Positions 8,760 through 17,084 of a stretch of DNA of 64,000 bases are shown one piece after another. A program made the translations under genes and the position numbers. Source of the stretch: Afipia sp. Root123D2 (GTDB lineage Bacteria > Pseudomonadota > Alphaproteobacteria > Rhizobiales > Xanthobacteraceae); the NCBI RefSeq assembly GCF_001425835.1, contig NZ_LMDP01000001.1:1731838-1795837 (forward strand), in the 5' to 3' direction. Below the pieces are notes generated by a model. The model did no database searches and was not told the origin of the DNA. It worked only from the letters and a program-made list of their open reading frames with translations. Every line of letters begins with the position of its first letter. Position 1 is the stretch's first letter.

Positions 8760-9611
8760 TCAGACTTTGGGCTTTTTCAGCCCGTAGACATGCTCAGGCC
8801 CCGGGAAGGCGCGCGAGCGCACTTCGCTGGCGTAGTCCTGAATCGCAGCTTCAATGCCCGGGCCGAGGTTGCCGTAGCGCTTGACGAATTTCGGCACCCA
8901 TGGCGACAGGCCGAGCATGTCTTCCAGCACCAGCACCTGACCGTCGCATGCCGCACTGGCGCCGATGCCGATGGTCGGGATCGAAATGATTTCGGTGATA
9001 CGCTTGGCGAGGGGCTCGGCGACCGCCTCGACCACGACGGAAAACGCGCCAGCATCCGCAATCGCTTTGGCGTCTTCCTGGATCGGACCGCTGACATTCT
9101 CGCCGGCGGCAATTTTCGTCGCCTCTTCGCGGCCCTGCGACCTGAAGCTGCCGAGCGTGTTGATCGACTGTGGCGTGAGGCCGATATGCGCCATCACCGG
9201 AATGCCGCGCCGGGTCAGAAACTCGATGGTCTCGGCCATCAACGCGCCGCCTTCCATCTTCACCGCGCCACACTGGGTTTCCTTCATGATGCGCACGGCC
9301 GAATGAAACGCCTGCTCCTTCGACGCCTCGTAGGAGCCGAACGGCATGTCGACCACCACCAGCGCCTGCTTCGAGCCGCGCATCACCGCGCGGCCCTGCA
9401 GGATCATCATCTCGAGCGTTACCGGCACCGTGGTCTCGAAGCCGTGCATCACGTTGCCGAGCGAGTCGCCGACCAGAATGGCATCGCAGTAGCGATCCAT
9501 CAGCGCCGCGGTGTGTGCATGATACGACGTCAGCATCACGATCGGCTCGCCGCCCTTGCGCGCGAGAATGTCAGGCGCGGTCTTGCGCTTGATGGCAGCT
9601 TGTACGGACAT
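8760..9611 (-). CDS. panB: 3-methyl-2-oxobutanoate hydroxymethyltransferase
   Basis: Adds a hydroxymethyl group from methylene-tetrahydrofolate to 2-oxoisovalerate, giving ketopantoate for pantothenate and CoA synthesis. It has 283 residues, close to the family norm. Recognisable segments include [32 protein letters not shown] (metal-binding Asp), [24 protein letters not shown] and [15 protein letters not shown]. The Val-pathway precursor is made by IlvD, also encoded in this window. It begins 2 bases after the NnrU gene ends, so the two are probably co-transcribed. panC is not adjacent. Confidence 0.97.
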   Translation of the reverse strand: MSVQAAIKRKTAPDILARKGGEPIVMLTSYHAHTAALMDRYCDAILVGDSLGNVMHGFETTVPVTLEMMILQGRAVMRGSKQALVVVDMPFGSYEASKEQAFHSAVRIMKETQCGAVKMEGGALMAETIEFLTRRGIPVMAHIGLTPQSINTLGSFRSQGREEATKIAAGENVSGPIQEDAKAIADAGAFSVVVEAVAEPLAKRITEIISIPTIGIGASAACDGQVLVLEDMLGLSPWVPKFVKRYGNLGPGIEAAIQDYASEVRSRAFPGPEHVYGLKKPKV

Positions 9612-9613
9612 TG

Positions 9614-10201
9614 TCAGACTCCAACGACAGGAACGCCGATCACCAGCGGATGGAATGCGAAAGCGAGCGCGACATAGACCACGACGCCGACCGCGACTGC
9701 GATCACGTCGTTGCTGGGGCCGCCGACGGGAATCGGCGGCGCACCGGCATCCGCGCGATGCTTGAGGGAAATGCGGTCATAGACCGCCCATGCGAGGAAC
9801 GAGCCGAACAGCACGATCGAGCCGAGATCGCCGTTGGCGAGCAGATGCGCCGCCGCCCACAGTTTGATGCCGGCCAGCATCGGATGCTTCAGCGTGGTGT
9901 AGATGCGCCCGCGAATATACGACGCGACGACAAGAATGACGGCGGGCAGCATCAGCAGCAGCGTGACGTGCCGGAATGCGACAGGCGGAGACCATACGTC
10001 GATCCAGCCGGTGGCGCGATAAACGCTGTAGCCCCAGACGATCAGCGCAAGACCAGCGAACGAGGCCAGCGCATAGAGCCCCATGTAGCCGCCCCGGCCG
10101 AACTTGCCGATCAGCGCAGCGCGCGCGTCGCGCTGCGTCGTCAGTGTGTGGACGCCGAGAAAAAGCACCAGCCCGAGGATCAGGAGTCCCAAACCCATCA
10201 T
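9614..10201 (-). CDS. NnrU family membrane protein
   Basis: A 195-residue polytopic protein with five or six hydrophobic helices. It matches the NnrU family: [19 protein letters not shown] at the start, [23 protein letters not shown] in the middle and [11 protein letters not shown] at the end. NnrU was named from denitrification clusters, but no nir/nor genes are present here. It sits directly upstream of panB on the same strand with a 2-base gap. The function in this setting is unknown. Confidence 0.9.
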   Translation of the reverse strand: MMGLGLLILGLVLFLGVHTLTTQRDARAALIGKFGRGGYMGLYALASFAGLALIVWGYSVYRATGWIDVWSPPVAFRHVTLLLMLPAVILVVASYIRGRIYTTLKHPMLAGIKLWAAAHLLANGDLGSIVLFGSFLAWAVYDRISLKHRADAGAPPIPVGGPSNDVIAVAVGVVVYVALAFAFHPLVIGVPVVGV

Positions 10202-10387
10202 GCCACCCGTCTGTCATCGGCAACGCCGAACGTGGCCTTGCTGCGCGACATTTCCACCCTGCGCGGAGGATGCTAGTCTCCGCCAGTGCCGTGCCCGGGT
10301 ATCATCTTTATGGTCCTGTGTGCAATGCCGCAAAATCATCCCCGCCCTGCGGCTCTCGCGCCGAAATCCTCCAGATCCGGACCGTCC

Positions 10388-11365
10388 ATGAAAGCCATAG
10401 CTCTCAGCGCCGCCCTGCTTCTCGGGTTCATCTTGCCGTCTTTCGCGCAAACGCCAGCGCCGGCCTGGCCCACCACGAAAACCGTGCGGATCGTAGTGCC
10501 ATTCGGCCCCGGTTCGACGCCGGACATGGTGGGACGGATTCTCGCCGACGACCTGCAGAGCCGCCACCCCGGCACGGCGTTCGTGATCGAGAACAAGTCT
10601 GGCGCCGGCGGCAATATCGGCACCGACGCCGTCGCCAAGGCGGCGCCGGATGGCGCGACCATCGGCATCAGCCTCGGCGGGCCGCTGGCCATCAACACGC
10701 TGCTGTTTTCGAAGCTGCCTTACGATCCGGCGAAGGACATCGCGACAGTCACCCTGCTCACGTCATTGCCGAGCGTGCTGGTGGTGCCATCGAGCCTCAA
10801 CGTTAATTCGGCGGCGGAATTCGTCGCCACAGTGAAGCGCGATCCCGACAAGATCGCCTTCGGTTCGATCGGCGCAGGTTCGCTGTCTCACCTCACCATG
10901 GAAGCGATCGCGCAGCGCGCCGGCGCGAAGCTCACCCACATCCCCTACGCCAGCTCGCCGCAGGTGGTGATGGCGGTGATCCGCGGCGACGTGCAGGCGG
11001 CGTGCCTTCCGGCCATCGCGGTCACGCCGCAGCTCGCGGGCGGCCAGGTCAAAATTCTGGCGGTTTCCACCGCGCAACGCTCGCGCTTCCTGCCCGACGT
11101 CCCGACATTGAAAGAGAGCGGCATCGACGTCGAGTCCGATGCCTGGAACGCACTGATTGCGCCGGGCGGCACGCCGCCGGCGGTGATCGCGGAGATCAAC
11201 AAGGAGGTTCGCGCCACGCTTACCAAGCCTGAGGTGCGCACCAAACTCGAAACCCAGTTGATCGAACCTACGCCCTCCTCGCCTGAAGAACTGCGCGCAC
11301 GCGTCAACGCTGAGATCAAGCTCTGGGCCGACGTCATTAAGGCGGGGAATCTCAGGATCAATTGA
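10388..11365 (+). CDS. Bug/TctC-type tripartite tricarboxylate transporter substrate-binding protein
   Basis: A 325-residue periplasmic binding protein. The signal peptide covers residues 1-21 (cleavage before TPAPAWP). The mature N-terminus KTVRIVVPFGPGSTPDMVGRIL and VIENKSGAGGNIGTDAVAKAAPDG are hallmarks of the Bug family. The ligand, usually a carboxylate, cannot be read from sequence. The start at 10388 gives the signal peptide at the N-terminus; an upstream in-frame start would bury it. No TctA/TctB membrane genes are adjacent, so it is an orphan binding protein as is common in this family. Confidence 0.92.
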   Translation: MKAIALSAALLLGFILPSFAQTPAPAWPTTKTVRIVVPFGPGSTPDMVGRILADDLQSRHPGTAFVIENKSGAGGNIGTDAVAKAAPDGATIGISLGGPLAINTLLFSKLPYDPAKDIATVTLLTSLPSVLVVPSSLNVNSAAEFVATVKRDPDKIAFGSIGAGSLSHLTMEAIAQRAGAKLTHIPYASSPQVVMAVIRGDVQAACLPAIAVTPQLAGGQVKILAVSTAQRSRFLPDVPTLKESGIDVESDAWNALIAPGGTPPAVIAEINKEVRATLTKPEVRTKLETQLIEPTPSSPEELRARVNAEIKLWADVIKAGNLRIN

Positions 11366-11413
11366 ATCCTGAGCACTCAGCGGCCAACCCACGGAGTCTG
11401 CTCCAACTTCGAT

Positions 11414-11500
11414 GTCATCACCGGGCTTGTCCCGGTGATCCCGATGAGGTGAGCGCGCTGTGTCCCTAAGCGAGATGCCCGACACAAGGCCGGGCATGAC
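11414..11500 (+). repeat. Composite palindromic repeat, copy 2
   Basis: The left end is GTCATCACCGGG-cttgt-CCCGGTGAT and the right end GGCCGGGCATGAC. This is the same architecture as the element at 1752-1866, with a different spacer. It lies in the 280-bp gap after the Bug-type gene. Confidence 0.65.
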
Positions 11501-11536
11501 GAGCGAACAAACATTTTCCGTGCCATTGGCTGCCCT

Positions 11537-11615
11537 GTCACACGCAGGCTTGACCCGCGCATCCATCTCGCGAAACTACTGTCATGATGGATGACCGGAC
11601 AAGTCCGGTGATAAC
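11537..11615 (-). repeat. Composite palindromic repeat, copy 3 (inverted orientation)
   Basis: On the minus strand it reads GTTATCACCGGA-cttgt-TCCGGT, then CATCCATC and its partner GATGGATG, then a Cys-like CGGGTCAAGCCTGCG palindrome ending GTGTGAC. It has the layout of copies 1 and 2, in the opposite orientation to copy 2, so the two form an inverted pair. Confidence 0.6.
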
Positions 11616-11645
11616 AAAACAGAACAATCCTCACAAGGACACGCC

Positions 11646-12099
11646 ATGACCGCACCCGCCACCGTCGCCTTCGAGCGCAGCCATGACATCGTGATCGCAG
11701 CGCCGGCGAAAGCTGTATTCGACTACGTCACCAATCCGCAGTCATGGCCGGAGTGGATCACGGCGTCGCACAAGATCGACAGCGAGGACCGCCCTCTCGC
11801 CAAGGGCGAAACTTTTCACGAGAAATGGCACATCCGCTCCGGCGAAGTGCCGATGAACTGGGTGGTGAAGGAGTGCGACAGCCCGCGGCTGTGGATCGTG
11901 CAGGCTGACACGCCGTTCATCGGTCCGATCGTCATTCAATACACCTGAAGATGTCGACGGCGGCACCAGATTCACGCGCACCGCGCGCAACCCCGCAAGG
12001 CCGAAGCCGCCGACACCGGAAATGATCCAGCGCATCGACGAGGAAGCCGCGACGGCGCTCGCCAACATCAAGGCGAATGTGGAGAAACGGCTGCGCTAA
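11646..12099 (+). pseudogene. SRPBCC-family gene, frameshifted
   Basis: The first 100 codons encode an SRPBCC-like N-terminus (FERSHDIVIAAPAKAVFDYVTNPQSWPEW) and end at a TGA at 11946-11948. In the +1 frame, coding resumes immediately with EDVDGGTRFTRTARNPARPKPPTPEM and continues to a TAA at 12097-12099, giving the expected C-terminal helix (EEAATALANIKANVEKRLR). The lesion is therefore a one-base insertion or two-base deletion at about 11946. SRPBCC proteins bind hydrophobic ligands; this one would lose its last beta strands and long C-terminal helix. Confidence 0.8.
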
Positions 12100-12159
12100 G
12101 CTGTCTTCTCCTGTTGCCAAACGTTGATGCGGTTGGTGTACAGTCCTGCCGCAAGACAG

Positions 12160-12178
12160 CTATCGGTCATGCCGATAG
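12160..12178 (-). terminator. Hairpin after the 12180-12569 gene
   Basis: A 7-bp stem, CTATCGG / CCGATAG, with a 5-nt loop directly follows the stop codon of the minus-strand hypothetical gene. No clear T-run. Confidence 0.35.
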
Positions 12179-12179
12179 T

Positions 12180-12569
12180 TCAATGAGCTTCCATCTTACT
12201 TGCGAGTTCGGGAAAGCTTGCAAGCAATGTTTCCTTCAAGGATAGGAGTTTGGCAGTCCCGACCGTCAGCGTTTCGATGCGCTGTTCTCCGTTCCTGATT
12301 TCCGCATCCAGGATATCGAGATGGCGCGTGTCCACCGCGTCCCTGCTCAGATATTCATCGTCACCGTTGCCGATCGCCATCGCTGCCCGCGACAGGACGC
12401 TGTCCAGCCTTGCTCGCAAGCCCGCCTTCTCTGCTTCCGCGTCCGATAGCGACTGGTCAATGGCTTCGTATATCGACATCAGTCTTGAGAAATCGGTTGC
12501 CGCGTCGCGTTCAATCGATCTCGTTGCGAAGTTCTTGTTTTTTCGAAGGCTCGCGAAGAGAGTTGCCAT
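12180..12569 (-). CDS. Hypothetical alpha-helical protein
   Basis: A 129-residue protein of unknown function. It is rich in Ala, Glu, Leu and Arg with no membrane segment or signal peptide. Long stretches (IDQSLSDAEAEKAGLRARLDSVLSRA and LDILDAEIRNGEQRIETL) look like amphipathic helices that may form a coiled coil. The ATG at 12569 is preferred, because AGGACAGG lies immediately upstream; an ATG four codons earlier (12581) is possible. It has no operon partner. Confidence 0.65.
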   Translation of the reverse strand: MATLFASLRKNKNFATRSIERDAATDFSRLMSIYEAIDQSLSDAEAEKAGLRARLDSVLSRAAMAIGNGDDEYLSRDAVDTRHLDILDAEIRNGEQRIETLTVGTAKLLSLKETLLASFPELASKMEAH

Positions 12570-12752
12570 GCCTGTCCTCATTTGGAGTCGCCATGGAACA
12601 TTTCACCTGAGCATCGTGGCAACACGTCGGCGACGACAAGGTTATTTCCAGTGTCATGATCCGAACGTGCGAGTTATCCCTCGCACAGAACGTGTCCGCT
12701 CGGCAAAAACCGGATATTTTCTTCACACCTTGTTAACGTTTGTGCCACGCTG

Positions 12753-13235
12753 TCACGAAATGGCGAATGCATCCGCGATGGCATCGACCTTGGCCACGAT
12801 CGTGCCGCCGCTGGCCCGGATGAAGTATTCGACCTGAAGATTGACGACGCAGCCTTCGTTCTCGGCGGCTGAACGGAAATCGCCGCGATAGCCGACGATG
12901 CGCTTGCCTTTCGCGAAGGCGTAACCGATCTCGGACGCGGTGCCGCTATCGACATCGACGCCGTCGAGAACGGCAAGCATGGCCTCACAGCGGTCGATGG
13001 CCGCGATATTTCCCTGCCCGATATCCATGTTCAAAGCGCGCCAGGCCGCGACACGCTCTGGACCGGCGGCCATACCAGAGAGCGCGTTGACCTTATCCGG
13101 ATCGACCAGATCGAACGGATTGACGATGTCGAGCCCACGCGGCGCAAGCTGCGGCGCCAGGACCTCGCGGATAAAGCGCGCGCCGGCCTCCGAGAAACCC
13201 AGCGGATTGGCGAGGTATATGGTTCGTGATGTCAC
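12753..13235 (-). CDS. Nucleoside 2-deoxyribosyltransferase family protein
   Basis: A 160-residue protein matching the family: an N-terminal Rossmann-like strand IYLANPLGFSEAG, then DGVDVDSGTASEIGYAFAKGKRIVGYRGD. E102 in SGTASEIG is the expected nucleophile, with the DGxDxDSG motif at 91-98 at the active site. Enzymes of this family cleave or exchange the N-glycosidic bond of deoxynucleosides. Whether the substrate is a deoxynucleoside or a modified nucleotide is not decidable here. It is an isolated gene on the minus strand. Confidence 0.85.
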   Translation of the reverse strand: MTSRTIYLANPLGFSEAGARFIREVLAPQLAPRGLDIVNPFDLVDPDKVNALSGMAAGPERVAAWRALNMDIGQGNIAAIDRCEAMLAVLDGVDVDSGTASEIGYAFAKGKRIVGYRGDFRSAAENEGCVVNLQVEYFIRASGGTIVAKVDAIADAFAIS

Positions 13236-13511
13236 GGAATGGTCCTTCCAGATACTGCGTCATCACCTGACTGGCACGGCGTTCGGCGCGCGGAACAAGA
13301 AGTCCGGCGAACAGGAGTAGACTTCACCTTTCTTGATCCAGGAATATATTCTAATTCGTCTCGTCCACGAGGGGCGGGCGTCGGACTTGGAGCAATGCGT
13401 TAACGTCTGCAAGGCGTGCCGAAACGGCAACACCAACACGTGCACGACGCAAACTGAAAGGCGCAAGCTGACACATCCGACAGGCACGCCGACTCTTGCG
13501 TGACGGAAAAT

Positions 13512-13844
13512 TCAGCTATCCGCCTCGATCAGCGTCAGCATTGCCTTGAACGTCACTCCTGGCAAATGCAGGGCGACACCTTCGAAGTCGACGGTATCGC
13601 CCTGGCTCTTGCCCTTGAGCACGAGGGTGATATCGTCGCTGTCGAACAGTGGCTTGTAGCCCTGATCCGCGGTGTGACGTCGGGTTGAGATCTTTACCGA
13701 CACCGTATCGGCGCTGACAGTATAGCTGCCGATAAATGCAAAGGCTGAATTGCCGCCTCGCATCTTGCCGCGCGCGACATGCATCACGCCGCCACCCGCG
13801 CCGTGAACGTTGTGAAACGCCACACGGTAAAGCCCCTCACGCAT
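13512..13844 (-). CDS. GrlR-like protein
   Basis: A 110-residue protein. The pattern MREGLYRVAFHNVHGAGGGVMHVARGKMRGGNSAFAFIGSYTVSADTV resembles the GrlR family of small beta-barrel proteins: start of strand 1, a Gly-rich turn, then GGxxxxxxxGxY. GrlR was named as a negative regulator of a type III secretion locus in enteric pathogens, but relatives occur widely in alphaproteobacteria. No secretion genes or GrlA partner lie nearby, so that role should not be transferred. A lipocalin-like small-molecule binder is one possibility. Confidence 0.55.
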   Translation of the reverse strand: MREGLYRVAFHNVHGAGGGVMHVARGKMRGGNSAFAFIGSYTVSADTVSVKISTRRHTADQGYKPLFDSDDITLVLKGKSQGDTVDFEGVALHLPGVTFKAMLTLIEADS

Positions 13845-13956
13845 TGTTCATTCCAGATCGAGATCGATGAACAACCGTAGTAAGAGATTTCTGAAGCGGA
13901 AATGAACGGACACAGTAACGATGCACCGGCTGTTGTCACGGTGCTACGTAGCAGTC

Positions 13957-15576
13957 TCAAACCTTCTTTTTCACATCCTTGATGCTGGAGAAGGTGATTC
14001 CGGGCGACCGTTCGCCGGTATAATCGAGATAGAACTGGTTCCGCGCGAGGAACACGAGATCGCCGTCGACATCCTCGGCAATGCCCGAGCCGTTGGCGTT
14101 GACGAAAGTGTCGAACGCCTTGCGGTCGGCCGCGGTAAACCAGCGTGCGAGCTGAAATTCGCTGACCTCGAAATCGACCGGCAACGAGTATTCGGCATCG
14201 AGCCGCGCCTTCAGCACGTCGAGCTGGAGCTGGCCGACAACACCGACCATCGCCGGCGAGCCGTCACGCGGGCGGAACACCTGAACGACGCCCTCCTCCG
14301 ACATCTGCTGCAGGGCTTCCTTGAGCTTCTTTGCCTTCATCGCATCCCCGAGCCGGACACGGCGCAGGATTTCCGGCGCGAAACTCGGCACGCCAACGAA
14401 GGTGATATCCTCACCTTCAGTCAGGGTGTCGCCGATCCGCAGCGTGCCGTGATTGGGAATGCCGACCACATCGCCGGCGAACGCTTCGTCCGCAATGGCG
14501 CGATCCTGCGCGAAGAAGAACTGCGGCGACGACAGGCTCATATTCTTGCCGGTGCGCACCAGCTTGGCCTTCATGCCGCGCGTCAGCTTGCCCGAGCACA
14601 GCCGGGCGAAGGCGATGCGGTCGCGATGGTTAGGATCCATGTTGGCCTGGATCTTGAACACGAACGCGCTCATCTTCGGGTCGTCGGCCTCGACCTTGCG
14701 CTTGTCGGCCTCCTGCGCGCGCGGCGGCGGCGCATAGCGGCCGAGCCCTTCGAGCAGGTCGCCGACGCCGAAGTTGCGCAAGGCGCTGCCGAAAAACACC
14801 GGGGTCAGGTGGCCCTCGCGGAACGACTCGATGTCAAACGGCTTGCAAGCCTCCGACACCAGCGCCAGTTCCTCCTCGATCGCGGCCGCGTCGAGATTGG
14901 GGTTCCGCGCGGCGAGATCGGCAATCGCAATCTGCTCGGCCTGCCCGGTCTTGGCGCCACCACCCTCGAGCAGGCGGATGCCGCCGGTGGCGATATCGTA
15001 GGTGCCTAGAAAATCGCGCCCCCGCCCCACAGGCCAGGTCATCGGGGTGGTGTCGAGCGCCAGCGTCTTCTCGATCTCATCCATCAGATCGAACGGGTCG
15101 CGGCTTTCGCGGTCCATTTTGTTGATGAACGTGATGATTGGAATATCGCGCAACCGGCAGACCTCGAACAGCTTGCGGGTCCGCGCCTCGATGCCTTTCG
15201 CGGCATCGATCACCATGACGGCGGAATCGACGGCGGTCAGCGTACGGTAGGTGTCCTCGGAGAAGTCCTCGTGACCCGGCGTATCAAGCAGGTTGAAGAC
15301 GTGATCCTGGAACTCGAAGGTCATCACCGAGGTTACGACCGAGATACCGCGCTCGCGCTCGATCTTCATCCAGTCCGAACGGGTGTTGCGCCGCTCGCCC
15401 TTGGCCTTGACCTGCCCGGCCAAATTGATGGCGCCGCCGAACAGCAGCAGCTTTTCGGTCAGCGTGGTCTTACCGGCGTCGGGGTGAGAAATGATGGCGA
15501 AGGTCCGCCGCCGCGCCACTTCATGGGCCAGCGGCGAGCGCGCGACGGAATCGGCGGAAACAGCGGTGTCGGACAT
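13957..15576 (-). CDS. prfC: Peptide chain release factor 3
   Basis: A GTPase that recycles RF1/RF2 from the ribosome. It has 539 residues from the ATG at 15576. The G1 motif SHPDAGKTT, the switch region RGISVVTSVMTFE, G3 DTPGHEDFSEDTYR and G4 NKMDRE are all present, with RF3-specific LLFGGAINLAGQVK. Domains II and III follow to the Lys-rich end. An upstream in-frame extension to 15642 is not homologous. It stands alone, divergent from the SMR transporter and its riboswitch. Confidence 0.96.
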   Translation of the reverse strand: MSDTAVSADSVARSPLAHEVARRRTFAIISHPDAGKTTLTEKLLLFGGAINLAGQVKAKGERRNTRSDWMKIERERGISVVTSVMTFEFQDHVFNLLDTPGHEDFSEDTYRTLTAVDSAVMVIDAAKGIEARTRKLFEVCRLRDIPIITFINKMDRESRDPFDLMDEIEKTLALDTTPMTWPVGRGRDFLGTYDIATGGIRLLEGGGAKTGQAEQIAIADLAARNPNLDAAAIEEELALVSEACKPFDIESFREGHLTPVFFGSALRNFGVGDLLEGLGRYAPPPRAQEADKRKVEADDPKMSAFVFKIQANMDPNHRDRIAFARLCSGKLTRGMKAKLVRTGKNMSLSSPQFFFAQDRAIADEAFAGDVVGIPNHGTLRIGDTLTEGEDITFVGVPSFAPEILRRVRLGDAMKAKKLKEALQQMSEEGVVQVFRPRDGSPAMVGVVGQLQLDVLKARLDAEYSLPVDFEVSEFQLARWFTAADRKAFDTFVNANGSGIAEDVDGDLVFLARNQFYLDYTGERSPGITFSSIKDVKKKV

Positions 15577-15673
15577 GATTGCGAGCGTGTGGCAGGGAAA
15601 CGCGGCGGGATCAAGGGAGTTTGATTGTCCATGCACTTGCATCCTTTTCCGAGTTGATCCATATAAACCGGGA

Positions 15674-15718
15674 GAGGACGGCCTCGTATCACTCCCAAAT
15701 CCGCAGGGACGGCCCTGC
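15674..15718 (+). promoter_or_regulatory. Guanidine-II (mini-ykkC) riboswitch
   Basis: Two adjacent small hairpins each carry an ACGG loop. Hairpin 1 has the stem GAGG/CCTC around ACGG (15674-15685). Hairpin 2 has the stem GCAGGG/CCCTGC around ACGG (15703-15718). Paired stem-loops with ACGR tetraloops define guanidine-II riboswitches, which bind one guanidinium per loop. The second hairpin ends 17 bases before the ATG of a SugE-type SMR gene, the classic target, and close to its GGA ribosome-binding site. Translational control by guanidine is therefore expected. Confidence 0.85.
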
Positions 15719-15735
15719 CATACATGGAATCCATC

Positions 15736-16050
15736 ATGGCTTGGACAATGCTGTTTGTTGCGGGTTTGCTTGAGGTTGGCTGGGCGATCGGCCTGAAATA
15801 CACCGATGGTTTTACGCGGCTGGTGCCCTCAGTGCTGACCATCGTCAGCATGATCGCCAGCGTGTTCCTGCTCGGGTTATCGCTGAAATCGCTGCAGGTC
15901 GGCACCGCCTACGCAGTATGGACCGGGATCGGCACGGTGGGCACCGCCCTGCTCGGCATCGCGCTGCTCGGCGAGCCCGCCACCGCCATCCGCCTCGGCT
16001 GCATCGGGTTGATCGTCGCCGGAATCGCCGGGCTGAAAGTGATGGCCTAA
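15736..16050 (+). CDS. sugE: SugE/Gdx-type small multidrug resistance (guanidinium) exporter
   Basis: A 104-residue SMR protein with four transmembrane helices, acting as a dual-topology dimer in the inner membrane. The central Glu is at residue 13 in helix 1 ([13 protein letters not shown]), and [20 protein letters not shown] is the SugE/Gdx pattern. Gdx proteins exchange guanidinium for protons. The ATG at 15736 has GGA eight bases upstream and gives the standard length; an in-frame ATG at 15724 would start too close to the riboswitch hairpin. The guanidine-II element just upstream supports a guanidinium rather than drug role. Confidence 0.92.
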   Translation: MAWTMLFVAGLLEVGWAIGLKYTDGFTRLVPSVLTIVSMIASVFLLGLSLKSLQVGTAYAVWTGIGTVGTALLGIALLGEPATAIRLGCIGLIVAGIAGLKVMA

Positions 16051-16062
16051 GCAGGCAACAGC

Positions 16063-16087
16063 ATCGTCCCGGCCAGGCCGGGACGAT
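16063..16087. terminator. Hairpin between sugE and livM
   Basis: A perfect 11-bp stem, ATCGTCCCGGC / GCCGGGACGAT, with a 3-nt loop lies 12 bases after sugE and 28 bases after the oppositely oriented livM stop. It could terminate both transcripts. Confidence 0.65.
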
Positions 16088-16114
16088 CGCCTTCCGGATG
16101 ACGCCGGATCAGAG

Positions 16115-17083
16115 TTAGAGCGAGCGCTTGAAGTAGTGCGCGATCTCGCCGACGATCCCCCGGCGGAAGGTCAGCACGCAGATCACGAAGATCGCGCCCT
16201 GGATCACCGTCACCCACTGGCCGAAGCCAGCAAGATATTGCTGCATGGCCACGATGATGAACGCGCCGACCACGGGGCCAAACGACGTGCCGAGTCCGCC
16301 GACCAGCGTCATCAGCACCACCTCGCCTGATATCGTCCAATGGACGTCGGTCAGCGATGCGTTTTGGGCAACGAACACCTTCACTGCCCCGGCGAGGCCG
16401 GCCAGCGTGCCCGACAGAATGTAGGCGAGCAGCTTGTACTGGTCGGTCTTGTACCCGAGCGAAATCGCGCGCGGTTCATTCTCGCGGATCGACTTCAACA
16501 CCTCGCCGAACGGCGAGTTGATGGTGCGATAGATCAGCAGGAACGCCAGCAGGAAGATTACCAGCACGACAAAATACAGCGTCGTCGTATTCGACAGATC
16601 GAGGAAGCCGAACATCTTGCCCTGCGGCACACCCTGAATGCCGTCTTCGCCATGAGTGAACGGCGTCTGGATATAGACAAAATACAGAAGCTGCGACAAC
16701 GCCAGCGTGATCATCGCAAAGTAGATGCCCTGACGCCGGATCGCGATCAGCCCCGTGATGACGCTGAGGCCCGCCGCCGCGACGACGCCGGCAAGGATCC
16801 CTAGTTCCGGCGATACGCCCCACACCTTCAGCGCATGAGCCGAAACATAGCCCGCAGTGCCGAGGAACATGGCATGACCGAACGACAGCAGGCCGCTGTA
16901 GCCAATCAGAAGATTGAAGGCGCAGGCGAACAGCGCGAAGCACAGCGCCTGCATGATAAAATAAGGATAGACGCCAGTGAACGGCAGCACGGCGAGGACA
17001 ACCGCCATCACGACGAAACCGATGATCTCGTCGGTGGTCGAGCGGGAGCCTACGGGAATGGTGTTCTCAGTGATTGTCGCCAT
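16115..17083 (-). CDS. livM: Branched-chain amino acid ABC transporter permease LivM
   Basis: A 322-residue inner-membrane permease with about nine or ten hydrophobic helices. It carries LivM features: a soluble N-terminus, LLIGYSGLLSFGHAMFLGTAGY, and the EAA-type loop SIRENEPRAISLGYKTDQYKLLAYILSGTLAGLAGA. It pairs with LivH to form the channel. It is the last gene of the liv group and starts one base after livH ends. Confidence 0.94.
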   Translation of the reverse strand: MATITENTIPVGSRSTTDEIIGFVVMAVVLAVLPFTGVYPYFIMQALCFALFACAFNLLIGYSGLLSFGHAMFLGTAGYVSAHALKVWGVSPELGILAGVVAAAGLSVITGLIAIRRQGIYFAMITLALSQLLYFVYIQTPFTHGEDGIQGVPQGKMFGFLDLSNTTTLYFVVLVIFLLAFLLIYRTINSPFGEVLKSIRENEPRAISLGYKTDQYKLLAYILSGTLAGLAGAVKVFVAQNASLTDVHWTISGEVVLMTLVGGLGTSFGPVVGAFIIVAMQQYLAGFGQWVTVIQGAIFVICVLTFRRGIVGEIAHYFKRSL

Positions 17084-17084
17084 G

